64,000 bases of DNA from Sabethes cyaneus (GCF_943734655.1 NC_071355.1:208865603-208929602); one strand, 5' to 3'; positions 23,065 to 35,397 are shown, counted from the first letter of the stretch. A program made the numbers and translations. The notes: generated from the sequence alone by a model not told the origin.

Positions 23065-23190
23065 GGATTTAAGATCCTCCAATCCTACTGACTCTAACTA
23101 GCAAGCACCGCCTAGCCGAGATTCGAACATAAGACGACTGGCTTGTTAGACCAGTTAGTCGTACCTCGAAGCTAACTGGGCGGCGATTTC
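23065..23190 (-). repeat. tRNA-derived SINE, family S (copy 4)
   Basis: On the minus strand this matches the 24785 copy: CACCGCCTAGCCGAGATTCG, then GACTGGCTTGTTAGACCAGT (an anticodon-arm-like hairpin), then CGTACCTCGAAGCTAACTGG. It lies in inverted orientation about 25 bp from copy 3, so the two heads could pair. Confidence 0.85.
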
Positions 23191-23949
23191 AAACCTATAA
23201 TTCTTATTTCCAGAACCGAAACAGTGTCTTGGCAACACGATAGTTCATCAGTTATGCTACAGCTGCTGCTACTGGTGAACAGGTTCCGTCAATTCAGAAT
23301 TTGTTTTCAGTTTTGTTATAAAATAATAAAACTTTCGGCTAGTGACAAAGCCTTAGATAATAGAAAAAAAGATAGTGAATAATATGGTATGTGACAATTG
23401 AGTGCTTGAATTTTAGAGTGGTTGTAATCAGTGTTGAAAAATGTGATGGATTGATTAGTAGTGAGGTGGCAATTGTCTTCAGCAGCTGAAAATGTAGGTT
23501 TTTGGTAAATTGTGTCTATGTAAATTAAATGTATGGTTAAGTGATTTGTGAAGATGATCCTATCAAAAGATTTTGAAAATATGAATAAAAAAGTACATTT
23601 ATTTTCGGCTCATTTATTTTCAACTGATTAAAATAGGTGACACTGCTTAACTCGTTCCTTACCTTATTTTATAAATTTGCAATGAAGCAACTAACAAACT
23701 GCCCGGTTCTGTAAAGAAAAAGAACAGGGCTTTCAAATGTAGTAAAACATTTTTGGCGGCCAGCTTGGATTTGATCACCATATTGGATTTTATCAATAAA
23801 TTGCCGTTTTCGCCGTGAGCTCCCCAACCGATTTTCGTTTCAAGACCTTTGGAAAGTTGAGAAAAAATATGTCAATGCACTCTTCTCTCGATTCTAGCGT
23901 GGGCTAGGTTTGAGGTGTCCACTTGGTCCACTTGAAGAGGTAAACCAAC
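23191..23949. other. Unassigned AT-rich interval
   Basis: Nothing recognised. There are no long open frames on either strand until the minisatellite-armed element. Confidence 0.45.
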
Positions 23950-24350
23950 CCCGGTGGAAACAAAGACCATATCGCCCATTTGATATAAAATTATTTGGTA
24001 TAATGCTGTTTGACATAATAATAAGGGACCATTTAGCGTAATGACCATTTGGCATAATTCCTCAAACATCATTTTATAACCAAATGACCACTTTCCTAGA
24101 TGATTTAGGGTGAGTCGACCGCAGGCTGCGAGTATTTGCTGGTGATCCGCCGTCGGAAGCACCGGCCATTGCGGGGGCGACCCTCTAGCAAAAATCACCT
24201 CTGTTTAGGTTTATTTGTTATAATAGGTTTACCGGCTATAAGTCAGTGTTCTTAGTCCTTGCGGGGATTTGTCTCTGGCAAGCAATAAAATCTGACCATT
24301 ATGCCAAATGACCATTATGCCAAAAGTTCGTTATACCAAATGGATTTATG
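23950..24350. mobile_element. Minisatellite-armed element, locus M2
   Basis: The left arm (about 23960-24090) repeats words like GACCATTTGGCATAAT. The right arm (about 24295-24345) repeats ACCATTATGCCAAATG, its reverse complement. Between them at 24096-24185 lies a GC-rich core on the minus strand, including GGATCACCAGCAAATACTCG in reverse complement. The core matches 7705-7782 and 40041-40131 on the + strand and 44622-44700 on the minus strand. There is no coding sequence. Inverted arms made of short tandem units recall Foldback-type elements. Confidence 0.6.
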
Positions 24351-24784
24351 CAATACAGGTTATCCCCGGCAGCACACACGGGCTGAGTACACCTTTTATA
24401 GTGATAAATAAGGGTTTTTTCATGTGTGCTTTGCTAATAAGGTTTTTTCCATGTGTGGACCCATCACTGCGACCAGTATAGTTGATATATTGTGATATCG
24501 CCCGTGTGTTTGCTGTATGACCTGCACTGCATTTCTTTTTGCTATAATTGCTATTGAGTGAGCAATATGCTTATTAAATTTTATGCGTGCTTGTATGTAT
24601 TGGGGTCTACACTTCCTTCAATGTTTGATACTTTACCCACTTTTTCCTCGCTGCCAGTACTATCCCATATTAAACCGTCCCTGGCGAGGACTCATTCGTT
24701 CCTATAGGAGGGACTTTCAAGAGGCTTCAGAGGGTAAATATAGAATTCAGCATGATGGAAGGGTAAATGAGGGGCTTGAGATTA

Positions 24785-24955
24785 AACACCCAGTTAGCTT
24801 CGAGGCACGATGCTGGTCTAACAAGCTAGTCGTCGTATGTTCGAATCTCGGCTAGGCGGTGCTTGCTAGATAGAGTCAGTAGGATCGTTACACTGGCCCT
24901 GTGATTTTCCTGTACTCTAGCCGGCTGCGAAGTCTGTCGATAAGCCCACGGTTTT
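24785..24955 (+). repeat. tRNA-derived SINE, family S (copy 5)
   Basis: The head TTAGCTTCGAGGCACGATGC resembles an A-box. It is followed by the anticodon-arm-like GCTGGTCTAACAAGCTAG and the B-box GTTCGAATCTCGGCTAGG. The body reads AGAGTCAGTAGGATCGTTAC. The right part runs straight into a second SINE in opposite orientation. Confidence 0.85.
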
Positions 24956-24964
24956 GCTTTTGAG

Positions 24965-25078
24965 AATAAACGCATGCTAAAGTCACTTGACATCGAATGG
25001 CTTGATTCTACTAAGATTCGGACCCACGACCACTCGCTTGTCAAAGCAGACTCGGTAACCTTGCGGCTATGGAGCCCC
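24965..25078 (-). repeat. Second tRNA-derived SINE family
   Basis: Read on the minus strand, the head is GGGCTCCATAGCCGCAAGGT, then an anticodon-arm-like CTTTGACAAGCGAG. The B-box is GGGTCCGAATC. The body reads AAGCCATTCGATGTCAAGTG. It differs from family S in both head and body, so it is a separate family. It is not a functional tRNA gene, because the acceptor halves do not pair. Confidence 0.7.
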
Positions 25079-25146
25079 CTGCTAATAATCTTAAGCTTAA
25101 GGTTAAGTGATACTTCGGATCCTCGGGGATGAACTAATGCCATTTA

Positions 25147-26614
25147 CAGGGCCCGCGCTAGCCAATTTGTCGCTCCACGCAAATTCTCGAAATGGCGCCC
25201 CCAGAACAAACGAAAAACAACCGGCTTTGCTATGTGCAGACATTTTACTACTTACACACTCGCAAACGCACAGTCTCGTAGCGTCTCTCTGCATAACTAC
25301 TCACGAGGCAAACAACTCGTGAGCAGCCAGCTGCCCGTGAGGGCTAGCGGCACACTGGGATACAGATTTTGCATTACTTTTTGTTCTCTTCTTCGTCTTA
25401 CGCCCTAGATTCTACACGCGGGTAGAAGTGCGAGTCCTCGTGAGTGATCGGTATCAGTTGCTCAGGCTGAAATAACATGCGAGAGCGACGACCGTGGCTG
25501 TTAGCTAAATGCACACTCGTAAAAGTCGTTACATTGCATGAATAACCATGAGCGGGAGTCCGAAAGGAATGCTTATGCCGACGTGTTCACTAGAACGAGT
25601 AGGGCTTTGCAACACTGGTCACAGTCATCCGCCATTTCTTTTTAATAATTGTCGGTTTCTTGAAACCCATTATTAGACATGACAAACCTTCAAAAGTGAA
25701 AAAGTTCGGTTCAAATTTCCTGTTACTTCATAAACTTCGTCATCATACCTTGATACTTCATCGAAGATGAATCTGCTGATTGCGGATTTTGAAGAGATTC
25801 GAAACTCTCCCGGAAAATTTCTAAATAATTTAATATCATCAATGCCACTTTCCCACCACGTTTATCTGAGTGTTTTGATTGTTATGTTTTGTTTCAAATA
25901 GATTTTCATCAGGAGGAGGTGGAGCGCAAACGGAAAGCGAAGAATGGCGTAGGCATATGAACCAAGCACTGTAGGCACTAGTTGGAATGATTCTCAAAGT
26001 ACACTTGTCAAAAGTTGGGAGAATACGATGGGTCGGTCACGTCGCTAGACTACCGGATGTCCATGCAGTGAATCTGTGTTCTCTTTTAGAACTTCATCGG
26101 CCTTAACGGCCCCATACACGTACGCATTTGCATATGATGCACGCATATGTTGGGTTGGAAAGGAATAAATTATTGGCGGGTCATTCACGTTGAGCGGCAA
26201 GCCCAAATTCTTCTTTTACCTGCTTGGTTCGTGGCGCTCGTACACAGGCGAGAGTGTTGACCGAACATGAATTCACCAACATTTTCGACCAACATTCGTA
26301 CGTCTATGAGGGCCTTTAGGAATAGAGAGACCCAACTTACTAGATGGCTCCACCAAGTTGAAGCTGATTTGTTTGTGTCGAAATGCTCAACGAATTGGCG
26401 GCAAATAGCCCAGGACCCAATACAGCGAACAGTAACTCTAGATACACTACTTGCCATCCCGGCTTTACGCTGCTAAAGGAGAAGGAAGAAAGTTCTATAT
26501 TAACCACTTATTTATTTAATGCTCAGTTTTATTTTTAATGTAGGCGAAATGGCGCCCTCTCGAAGTGGCGCTCCAAGTAGCGGCTTGTTTTGCTTAAGGG
26601 AAGCGCCGGCCCTG
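25147..26614. mobile_element. hAT-like non-autonomous element
   Basis: The left end is CAGGGCCCGCGCTAGCC and the right end, in reverse complement, is CAGGGCCGGCGCTTCCC. The flanking 8-mers are GCCATTTA (25139-25146) and GTCATTTA (26615-26622), 7 of 8 identical. CAGGG termini with 8-bp duplications are typical of hAT transposons. No hAT transposase frame remains, and part of the interior is a reverse-transcriptase relic, apparently a later insertion. Subterminal words AAATGGCGCCC occur near both ends. Confidence 0.75.
25940..26475 (+). pseudogene. Non-LTR retrotransposon ORF2 C-terminal relic
   Basis: Two readable stretches lie in + strand order. At about 25946-26095 one frame reads EWRRHMNQAL, a stop, then further to GRIRWVGHVARLPD, the 'LRWxGHVxRM' motif found after the reverse-transcriptase domain of many insect LINEs. 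At 26311-26473 an open frame gives TRWLHQVEADL and STNWRQIAQD, matching the 'RWxDxVxxDL... NWRxxAxDR' C-terminal region of the same proteins. At least one stop and a break separate them, and the 5' part is missing. It is a dead 3' fragment inside the hAT-like element. The clade is not assigned. Confidence 0.7.
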
Positions 26615-27084
26615 GTCATTTAGACCAGAAGTCAGGCTGCAATTGGCCAAGGATATTGCGCCTTATTTTGCTCTCTGAAAATGGATTAGATTTCCAAAAT
26701 AACAGAACATAACACCTTTAAATAATATACACTTGAAAATAAAATCGTGTGGCTCAATGGTTGCTCAATCGCGCACTAGGAGATGGCTACTCAATTATAC
26801 AAATTGAAGTATTTCCAGGTATGTACCCTGTTGAGGCGCTAGATGGGGGCTTGGGATGTTGCCTTCTCCATTTCATACCCTAAAAAACAGAAAGTGACTT
26901 TGTCGGGAAAAAGAGCCACCTGGAAAAGGAGTATGCGGAATCATTCTCAGGAAACGTGACAGTTGTACCAGAATCTAATTGCATTGCGCAAAGCATATGT
27001 GCGGTGAGCCAAAATGTATCGGAATAAGAACGGCAGTAGCTTGACGGATATTGGTCGTGAAATAATTGAAAGCACTTCAATGAT

Positions 27085-27390
27085 CACCTGAATGACGACG
27101 AGGCAGAGACAAACATGAAACAGGTGGCAGCCCTTGCCAAAGGCAAAGTAAAGGAGGCCATCAGCAAGCCGAAGAAAAATAAATCAGCTTGGAAAGATGG
27201 CATAGCAGGGAAACCTTAATAGGCCCCGGGAAAGCTAGCCACTTGTCTGCGTCGGCGGCGTCGGCTGATTGTAGGAATTTGGGATACAGAACAGCTGCCA
27301 GACGAGCGGAAGGGTGATGTTACCAGACTTGTTGTAAACATGCTCCCGAAGAACGCAAGAACCCGAACCCGGTGCTTCGTCTTCGACTAG
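27085..27390 (+). pseudogene. Non-LTR reverse transcriptase N-side relic
   Basis: The + strand reads VKEAISKPKKNKSAWKDGIA, the counterpart of the 'AIxxLKNNKSPGxDGI' block at the start of LINE reverse transcriptases. After a frameshift near 27215 it reads LIVGIWDTEQLPDERKGDV, the counterpart of 'IWxxExxPxxWKxG'. Sequence decay follows and the catalytic block is not visible. As this is the N-side part lying downstream of the C-terminal fragment at 25.9-26.5 kb, the two are separate insertions of similar elements. Confidence 0.75.
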
Positions 27391-27434
27391 GCACGGATGA
27401 GCACGGTGCGAAGGCTCGCATGATTTCGTACTTT

Positions 27435-27435
27435 G

Positions 27436-27470
<35 letters not shown>
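27435..27470. repeat. TTTC tetranucleotide microsatellite
   Basis: About nine tandem TTTC copies directly after the reverse-transcriptase relic. Confidence 0.97.
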
Positions 27471-27810
27471 ATACGTTTATATTCGGTGTACGTTACCGAG
27501 CTGTTAGCGCATTCGGGCTCCGCGCTCTAGTTCGGTGCCCGCTAGTATGCTGGCACGGTTTCGTTCGACAGGACCAGTCTAATCAACCGCACGCTACGAC
27601 GTTGGAAACTTAATTGCACGGAGGAGCACGATCAACTTTGATAAACAAATAAGGAAGTGATTCAGTATTTCGCTAAAAATAGCTCAAATATTTTTGAAGG
27701 GCAAAGCGAAAATTAATCCCAAATTTTAAAGACCTGAAAAGAAGCAGTAAATGTGGCTTCTAGAGACCGAAGCAGGTCGCAAATTTGAGCAGAAGCAGAA
27801 CCATCAAATA

Positions 27811-27999
27811 CAGTCAAATTTCGTTAATTGCACTTAGCTTATTGTCGATTTTGAGAAGAACTTTCGTTAGTCGGGCTGATCTGATTAAGCCAAAAGATGG
27901 CATGAACAACACTTGAACTGTGAAAACAGCTCAGCTTAATTAATTAAGGTTTTTGTCAAAATCGGCGATAAGTTTAGTGCAATTAACGAAATTTGACTG
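27811..27999. mobile_element. 189-bp Tigger/pogo-like MITE
   Basis: The inverted repeats begin CAGTCAAATTTCGTTAATTG on both ends, about 44 bp long with 40 matches. TA dinucleotides flank it at 27809-27810 and 28000-28001. A CAG terminus with a TA target is the pattern of pogo/Tigger-type transposons. The interior is too short to code. It is one of several TA-flanked elements with CAG ends in this window (see 48602 and 55748). Confidence 0.85.
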
Positions 28000-28111
28000 T
28001 ATTTGCTTTTTTGTGTATTGCAATGCAACAATTAGGCCGATCACTCTTTTTATTGTTAATCACAGCTATTGATAATATTTCGCATAAATTTATTATGAAT
28101 TTGGATTTTGC

Positions 28112-28791
28112 AATTCTCGCGTCACTTTTCATTTCGTCCAATGTAACAATTCCACCATTTTGAGAAAAACGAGATCGAAGTTCGTCGAATTGAACTTTAT
28201 TGTTTCAAAATGAAATAATTTTCAGTCATTCATTCAACGTGGTTGATGAATAATAACATTCAATATTTAATGGGGTGTTTAAAAATCTAATTAAAACTAA
28301 GCAGTTTTGGTTTATTACGGATAAAGTTACATTGGACTGATTACCAACTCATGCTGTACTTTGGACGTTTTTATTTTTCCAGGCTATTGCACATAAATGA
28401 AGCAAGATCACCGTAAAATGCGTGCGTTGCCGTGCTACGCTATTTTCGAGGCTATTTTTCAATATTAGGCCGCTTGTTTCACTTAAAATGCATAAATAAT
28501 GCGAAAAAAAACTTTCACTTGCTAGACGTCCAATGTACAGATTGGGTTTGTTTTGATTTTTTTTGCACTTTGGACATCAGATGAGAACGACCGAAGTAAC
28601 AGTCAGTCATCCGTAATTCGAATGTGCACATTGGACATTTTAATGATACTAATTTTTTAACCTCAAAATAATTCTATTTGAGCAGGTGTTTTTGTATAAC
28701 ATAGAGTTTAAAAAGAGCAATAATTTGCTGTGATAAACCGGATTTGTTTACATTTGTTACATTGGACGAAATGAAAAGTGACGCGAGAATT
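28112..28791. mobile_element. Element with perfect 38-bp TIRs and internal TTGGAC words
   Basis: The arm at 28112-28149 is the exact reverse complement of 28754-28791 and includes GCGTCACTTTTCATTTCGTC. The interior carries further copies of a TACATTGGAC-type word at about 28329, 28358, 28530, 28567 and 28628, in addition to the one in each arm. No open frame of interest. Target duplication was not readable. The perfect TIRs suggest recent activity. Confidence 0.85.
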
Positions 28792-28799
28792 CGGAATTT

Positions 28800-31700
28800 G
28801 ATAACTTTGCCGTCTATTAGCTCATTGTATTTTTATAATTTGTCGTCCTAGAACACGCTTGCAGGCTGTGTCCTTCTCTCTTATCACAATTTAGATGTTC
28901 ATCGGAAAACCATCAACCATTCCCCGTTGTTTTCCTACACAAACAATATAAGTTATCGGTTCGTAACCTCAGGTGTGGTCTCCCTAATCAACCCCCGTAG
29001 GCGCATTTTTATCTAGCAATACATCTATTTACAGTTGGATCCCGTAGGAGCGGCAATAGTACGATAGAAGGAACATTCCCGCCATTCCAATGAGCGATGA
29101 GTTCTTTCTACCTTCCACCTTTCCACGTCCATCTACGCCTGCCAGGGCTACGGACAGATGGTAGATGATTATTCCCAAGGTTGACAAATGAATTCTATAT
29201 ATTAGCTGCGGGCTAGTCATGTACTTTACCGGTAGGAATGGTAAAAAGTCTATATCGAAGCAAGATTTTGTATCCTAATCCTGCAGTACTTAACTGAAGC
29301 ACAATGTAGCGCTAGCTTTGACGAATAGAATAATCAGTTCAATTCAATGGCAGTAAATTTGATGCACTCCAAGTATATCGATGGGTAGGCCAACGGTAAT
29401 CTACCATGAGCGCAGCAGAGACATCCGAACAGGAACAGGAAAGTAGTTTTCCGCTTCGTCACCGTCGAATAAACCCTACGGGCGGGCTTCGGTTCCAACA
29501 GTGCAGCAGCGGTGCCGCCACAGTTCCAGTCAGTATCCGTACCAGCAACGAGAGATCGATAGAAAGTTTTTTAATTAAAATTCTTTCTTTTGCCCCGGGT
29601 CGTCGCTACGTACACATATGTATATGATAGTTGGCACTGTTTGCCACTGCAAATCCTCTGGCAAATGTTGAAACACAGAACGACCCATCAGCGAGGCGAG
29701 GCGAGGCGAGTATCTACTCCTAGTGATCAAGTTAGTAGAACCGTGGCTGCTGCGGTTGGGCTGTGGCTCTGTTGCTGGAAGCTTTCTGACCTCAACCGCA
29801 TACCATCTAGCCGGGGTAAACGCGGTTGTGTTGTTTTCAACCAAGTCGAATGTGTAACGATAATATATTATTTCAGCATGAATAGCAGTTATGTTGCATT
29901 GTTCGAATTATTTGCATTTTACACCAGTTATCATAGGTGTCGAGGAGATGCTTTGTGCCAGGAGTGCTTTTTCATTCTTTGGTACGTGTTTTGCCGTCCA
30001 GATAAATATGTTGTTAGAATCATCGAAAGTAACGAAAAGTTGGCAGAATTACAAACAAAATCATTTCAAAGTTCTTAATACACGACCAAAATATTCTGAA
30101 ATTTTGAATCGAAGCTTTCTAATGAAGCTTTCTTTTTCTTCTAATGTGAAAAAACGGAAAGCACCTGGTTACCTTAGGGCGGTCATCAGGCCTAGTCGAG
30201 TAACTCAACTAAATCTACCGCTAAAAAGCTAGTGACTCAACTGTCAGCAAGTGACCCCTGAGCTTGGTTCGTTTTGGTTATTCATCGAATCGCTATGCTG
30301 CCCGTTCTTTTTGCACTCGAGTCAAGTTGCTCGTTGTGCCTTACAGAATAGGGCCCATAACCTTTTTCCGTAGAAAATCCCAAAAAAATTGTCGGTTTAA
30401 AAAGTTTTAGTTACCTAGTTACAATTATTCGCAATTTATTTTCAGAGCTTTTTTTCGGCAGTGCACGGAATGGTGCACTGTGGTTCTGACAAAGATGTGT
30501 TTCCTAACTTGCAGTGAAGGATTTGCTGTCACACCTAAACAACCGGCTAGCTGGAAAAACTTGAAATAAATTTCTGCTTATAAAAGCTTCATAACAACAT
30601 CACTCCAGATAGATCCCACACGCTAAATGCATCGTTACGCTGTCCGATGGCTCAACAGATCGTAATAAAATCTGAATTAACTTTTTCGCCGTGTTCTCTG
30701 GACGACGCATGAAAGTGCAAATGGAGACTCTAACATAAAGAGGACGAGGTTCGCGTAGTACCGGAAGATGCTGTATGCTCGTAAAGTTTTCCCATAGAGC
30801 ACGGTAAAGAAGACCGAAAGCTTTTTTTTTGTTCTACAAATAAACGTGTTGTTTGTTCGCCTTGAAATCGAGCTGCTGAGCTGCTACGTGCACAAACTCC
30901 ACAGACACGTTCCGGATTTAGTGAAGTTAAACTTCATTAGCGTTTGTTTAAACTCGAGTGATACCGTAATCCTATCGTGACCGCGTAGTATTGAGGTGAT
31001 ATATTTCACCGAGGTACTTCAGGCTGTTAAAGCTAATATTATCATTCGAGGAAAAGCTTGCACCGAATTTAAACTCATTGTTTAATTTATGAGTGTTAGA
31101 TTTTGATTTAAATTGAGATTGACTCTAGGTTATAATGATCTGGAAACATGGTATTTATTCAGACGTCCGTGGCTTGCCGCTAACGCTGAAATCCTGTTTG
31201 TTTATCACTCTAGTTTCGCAGTTATGATAATTGTGATTTCAGCGATACATTCTGATTAAATTATCATGAAATAATCAATATCAGTACAATTTATTTTCGG
31301 AGCGTGCATCGAGAAAATTATTGTGTTTGGATTAACATGTAGCATTTTAGGAATCACTACCGAAAACAAATTTGAAAAAGCTTTATTGAATGCCATTTAC
31401 ATTGATTCATCTGGTTGAACATCTGGCTTTCGCGGAAATTCTAAACCTACTGGACACTAACACTAATCAATACGGGGTTTCACAATTGGCACAAATTTCC
31501 AGAAATGAAGATAGTTTTTTTTTCAGTCGTGGGCGTTTTTAAATAATCGGTACAGTTTTACGTGGAAATTACATACTATTTGAAAAAAGTGAGTGTGACG
31601 TGTTAATATTTCAAAGAGTACATAATATTGCATAACCAATATTTAACGTGTTTAACTTTGTTTAAACTAGGTCGGTTCGTTTTCTGTTTGTGACTCTTCC

Positions 31701-33639
31701 ACATTTACCGGTCTTCGGTTGCCGCTCTCCAATCGACAATAACACCCATTTTTCAATTTCAATTTCATTCATCAATTCAATTTTAAAGGGTGCTCAGAAT
31801 ATAATTACTTTACTCAAAAAATAGTCGGCAAAACTTAGCAATTTTTCAGGAATTTTAACCGCAAATGTAAGCATTTTTTCAGTCAGAATATTTTATTCAA
31901 CTTTAAGTCCAACTTTTCCTGTGGTCTTCGTTTTCTTTCTCTTCTGATCTGTCTTAGTGTTGATATGTTTAGGAAGTTTACAAAATTCTTGTTTTACAAT
32001 AACCCACCCTCAGTGTACTGCTCAATCGGTCAGCGTTATGTTTCATTTGAGGGAATGAAATTCGGCACGTAATTTGTACCATTGGTCGTGTGTTTTCTGT
32101 ACCATTCCAGCACGTCGTCTCCTCCGTGGCGGAATGGCATGACACTAAATTCGACCAGAAAATCGTAAAATTGTGCGAAAACAACAACAACTCGGAAACA
32201 AGAGAGCAAAAGGCCCGTTGACAATTTCAGTCACGGTCACAAACGGGATGCGCCTTATTCCGCACGAGTAAAGCGCTTGTCAATGTTTTGGCAAACTTTT
32301 TTCACATTTTTCACGCGAAAGTTTTGGACAGATGCATTTGTTCGCCGCATCTGGAACGGAAAAGTTTGCGCTTTGCGTTTAAAGACACGGTCAACTACAC
32401 TGGCATGTACATTTTATCACCGTACAAAACTCTTGTTTCGCCGCTGCTTTGTGAATGCTTGCCGTATGTCCCTAAAAATAAGCCGTTTCGGGGCACGGAA
32501 AACCGTAGATTGCACAAATCCTATTTTTTTCGGGGTGAAGAAGATTTACATTTTCGAGCTACATGCATACGGCGTTTTGGCGTACGTTCTGTCATTTAAC
32601 CTTCATTTTTGTAACTAACGAAGCGTAGGCAGTAAACACTTCCGCATTTCACCCAAGTTATGAAAGAGTTTTGCCAAATTAGAGCAAATCTTCGTGAAAT
32701 AGGTAAACGACAAAACTAACTTCGAGATTTTATTATTCGTGTTACTAGTTTTAAAGCATTGTTTCGATTTTTGCAGTTTTTTTCGGTCCTATTTTTCAGT
32801 TGTCTGCATTTGATGGATAGCGTTTTGAAAAGGATTTTCAGCAGATAGCGTTAGAGAAACTACAGCTCAGCAACGATGGTGTATGTTTGGTTTTCCTCTT
32901 GTTGTGAAGCGAAATCATTTTTCTTTTGTTCTCATTGTGAGTGATTTTGTAAACAATGTAGCAGCTTGTTCTCTCAAATGCTAGCTTTTAGGCTAGCAAT
33001 ATTGCTGCAATAGCGCGAAGCTTACAGTTTTTGCTTTATTTGGGATTTGGGTAGATAGTGTGTTGATGGTTCAATTTCTACTGGTTCGAAAGTTATAATT
33101 TAGTCCGGGGCTGTCCTGCACTTAGTGCAGATTTATGAACTACGAACCAGGGCCTTGAAAACGTGACCTTCAATTGCAAATCGTCACTCATCAATGAAGC
33201 AATGAAGCTTTGGTTTCAATTGATGTACCACCGCTTCGCTTCAAAATAGGAATCAAACTGCGTCGGTGAAGCAGGTTTCACTATATCTTGACGACAGCTT
33301 TTAAAGCTTAATTTGTTCTTTTCTATCAAAGATTTAGTAGAAGGCTAGAAGCTTTGAATGCAAAAGAACTGTAATTGATTGACATATTTCTTACAATGTA
33401 AGGTATGGTAATCTAGTCTAGTTAATAATGGCAAATCATGCCTGACTTTCAATCGCCATCGGCTGAGACACTCACCATTTTCAATTGAGACTTTCTTGAA
33501 AGATTCTGTTCAACAAATGAAACAAGTCACTTCGTGTATGAAGCGAAGGTAAGAGAAAATCAGCTTTATTTCGATGATGTCGGGCTCTGCTACGAGCTTC
33601 TGAAGTAAGATATGGTCAAAAATGAAAATAAATTGTAAC
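28800..33639. other. Long interval with no recognised repeat
   Basis: This is the longest stretch without a recognised mobile element. Three patches (about 29400-29850, 30600-31000 and 31980-32600) are richer in GC and CpG than their surroundings and look leader- or regulatory-like. None has convincing paired splice sites or a recognisable protein. The open frames at 29590-30078 (162 codons), 29406-29627, 29575-29844 and 32277-32618 overlap on both strands and are composition-driven. If the window is an intron, this is the best place for enhancers or alternative first exons. Confidence 0.4.
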
Positions 33640-34700
33640 CGTTGTTACAAATCGTCCTTAGTTTTTTTCAAATGTGCATTTTGTTTGAGCAACTATTGTA
33701 TTTCTATGTTAGTAATTGTTAGTAGGATTAGGAAATGAAAATGTAAATATGTATGATAATTTGTTAGTAGGTTACACGAACACAGGAATTGTTAGAATAA
33801 GAATGGCAAAAATGGGGCAATTAACCGCAGCTGTTAAAACCGCATAGTTAAAGGTAAAAGGAGAAGAAAATGGTGGGTGGCAAAAGAAAGGAGTAGAAAA
33901 ACCGCCATTCGATCAGATATACCGCGGCGTTCGTGTGATAAGGGAGTGAGTGGATAGATAAGAAAGCAAAGTTTAGCCGAAGGAGCTTAAACAAAGGCAT
34001 TATTCAGGTAACTTAGTCCTGTGCCAGTTTCCAATATGGCTTAATACGTGAATTCGTCCTAATAGGACCTTTTTCCATTGGATTTTATTGGATTTTGGAA
34101 TCCATCGTCGATCTCTCACCTCACACGAGTCGGCCTAGGTGGTGCATTCCGCCTACGTCTAACCGTCAAGGAGACCGGGCACCGACGACCCGTAGAACCC
34201 TCGGGCAGCAGGCCCTAATTATAAAAGAGGACCCTTCTCGGTGACGCCAATACGGTATCGTCCGTGGCCCACCGATTGTGTCAAGGAAGGAAGACGCCGA
34301 AGACTCCATTTCCCGCCAAGCCAGCCATCACTCCGCCATTGCATTTTGCTGGGACGCCAGCAAATTGCATCAGTCGAAGCTAGTCGGCATCAGTCAAGCC
34401 AGCAGCAGAACCAGCAACGAACCCCAGCGATCCGGTACGTATCGTAGTGAAGCCCCGTAAATTGCCCACAGAATACACCATACACCCACAATACCCGTTC
34501 TGTTCAATAAACCGACAAACTTGCTAAAATAGAGTTTTTAAATTCCCAAAATTCGAACAGCCTAGGAATACCGCAGTTGTTGCACGATTTGTCCGCGTAG
34601 CTCCTCCGATTGCCCAGTACAAGCCGACCCGGTGATCCAAGATCTACGGTCTCTTGCTCTGTGAGCTTTCTCGGGAGTACTGTCGTCCCAAACAGTAATA
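33640..34700 (+). mobile_element. LTR-like sequence, possible solo LTR
   Basis: The left edge reads TGTTACAAATCG. A TATA-like AATTATAAAAG lies at about 34217, followed by a GC-rich leader-like segment. A CAATAAA polyadenylation-like signal lies at about 34503. This promoter-then-polyA order in about 1 kb, with no internal protein, fits a solo LTR. The right edge is probably near AGTACTGTCGTCCCAAACAG (34677-34696), but no flanking duplication could be matched. A cellular promoter or 5' exon is the alternative, so the call is tentative. Confidence 0.4.
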
Positions 34701-35079
34701 AAATTGACGGGTCATAAATGACTTAAAAAAAATGTTGGCGGCCATTTTATAAAAATATTTTTTTCATGTCACATCCTGTTACAAACTTGACAACCCTCTA
34801 CCCCCATAAACCCAAAGACGTCATTATTGAATGATCCTTTACATAGCGCTGAAAGTAGACGACATATAACTCACGGTCTAGCTAATGTGAATTAATTTGC
34901 AGAACGTGTTCGGACGGCACAGGACAGAATTATTTGGTTTGTAAACGACCATATTGTTTTTAGAATTTAGTTGAGTTTTGTTGAAAGCCAGATCAGTCAA
35001 CTACTCTTATAACAGTTATATTTTGTTTAAAGATATGAATTCTTACCTAAAATGTTTATAGGCTGAATACGTGAGGGAG
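34701..35079. other. Unassigned interval
   Basis: No feature is recognised between the LTR-like sequence and the minisatellite arms. Confidence 0.45.
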
Positions 35080-35397
35080 ATTGCTGTTTTGGCATATTCT
35101 GATTTTGGCATTAGTAAAAATATCCGATTTTGGCATCACGAAATGGATTACCTAAGAATGACCGAAACACAAATGGCCGAATCACGGATGGCCGAAATAA
35201 CAAACGGCATAATAGATCTAATGGTCGAATCACAAATGGCCGAATAACAAATTACCGAAACACTTCTGTGCGGCCTGTGGCCTGAATGATTTAGGAGGGC
35301 TAGTACCGAATGGTCGACACAGAGACGACCGAATAACAAATAGCCGAATTTCAACAACTATCACAGAAAGCCGAAATTATATTTGGTCGAATCACGA
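35080..35397. repeat. Minisatellite-armed element, locus M3
   Basis: Units such as ACAAATGGCCGAATCAC and AATAACAAATGGCCGA repeat on both sides of a 25-bp remnant of the GC-rich core (GCGGCCTGTGGCCTGAATGA, about 35270-35289). The right arm (GGGCTAGTACCGAATGG onwards) matches the left arm of M5 at 44330. The core is mostly deleted here. Confidence 0.65.

Noticed and set aside
24965..25078. Functional tRNA gene
   Set aside because: A- and B-box-like words are present but acceptor halves do not pair and a SINE body follows.
29590..30078. 162-codon open frame on the + strand
   Set aside because: Overlaps another frame in a different phase and one on the other strand; residue pattern is not protein-like.
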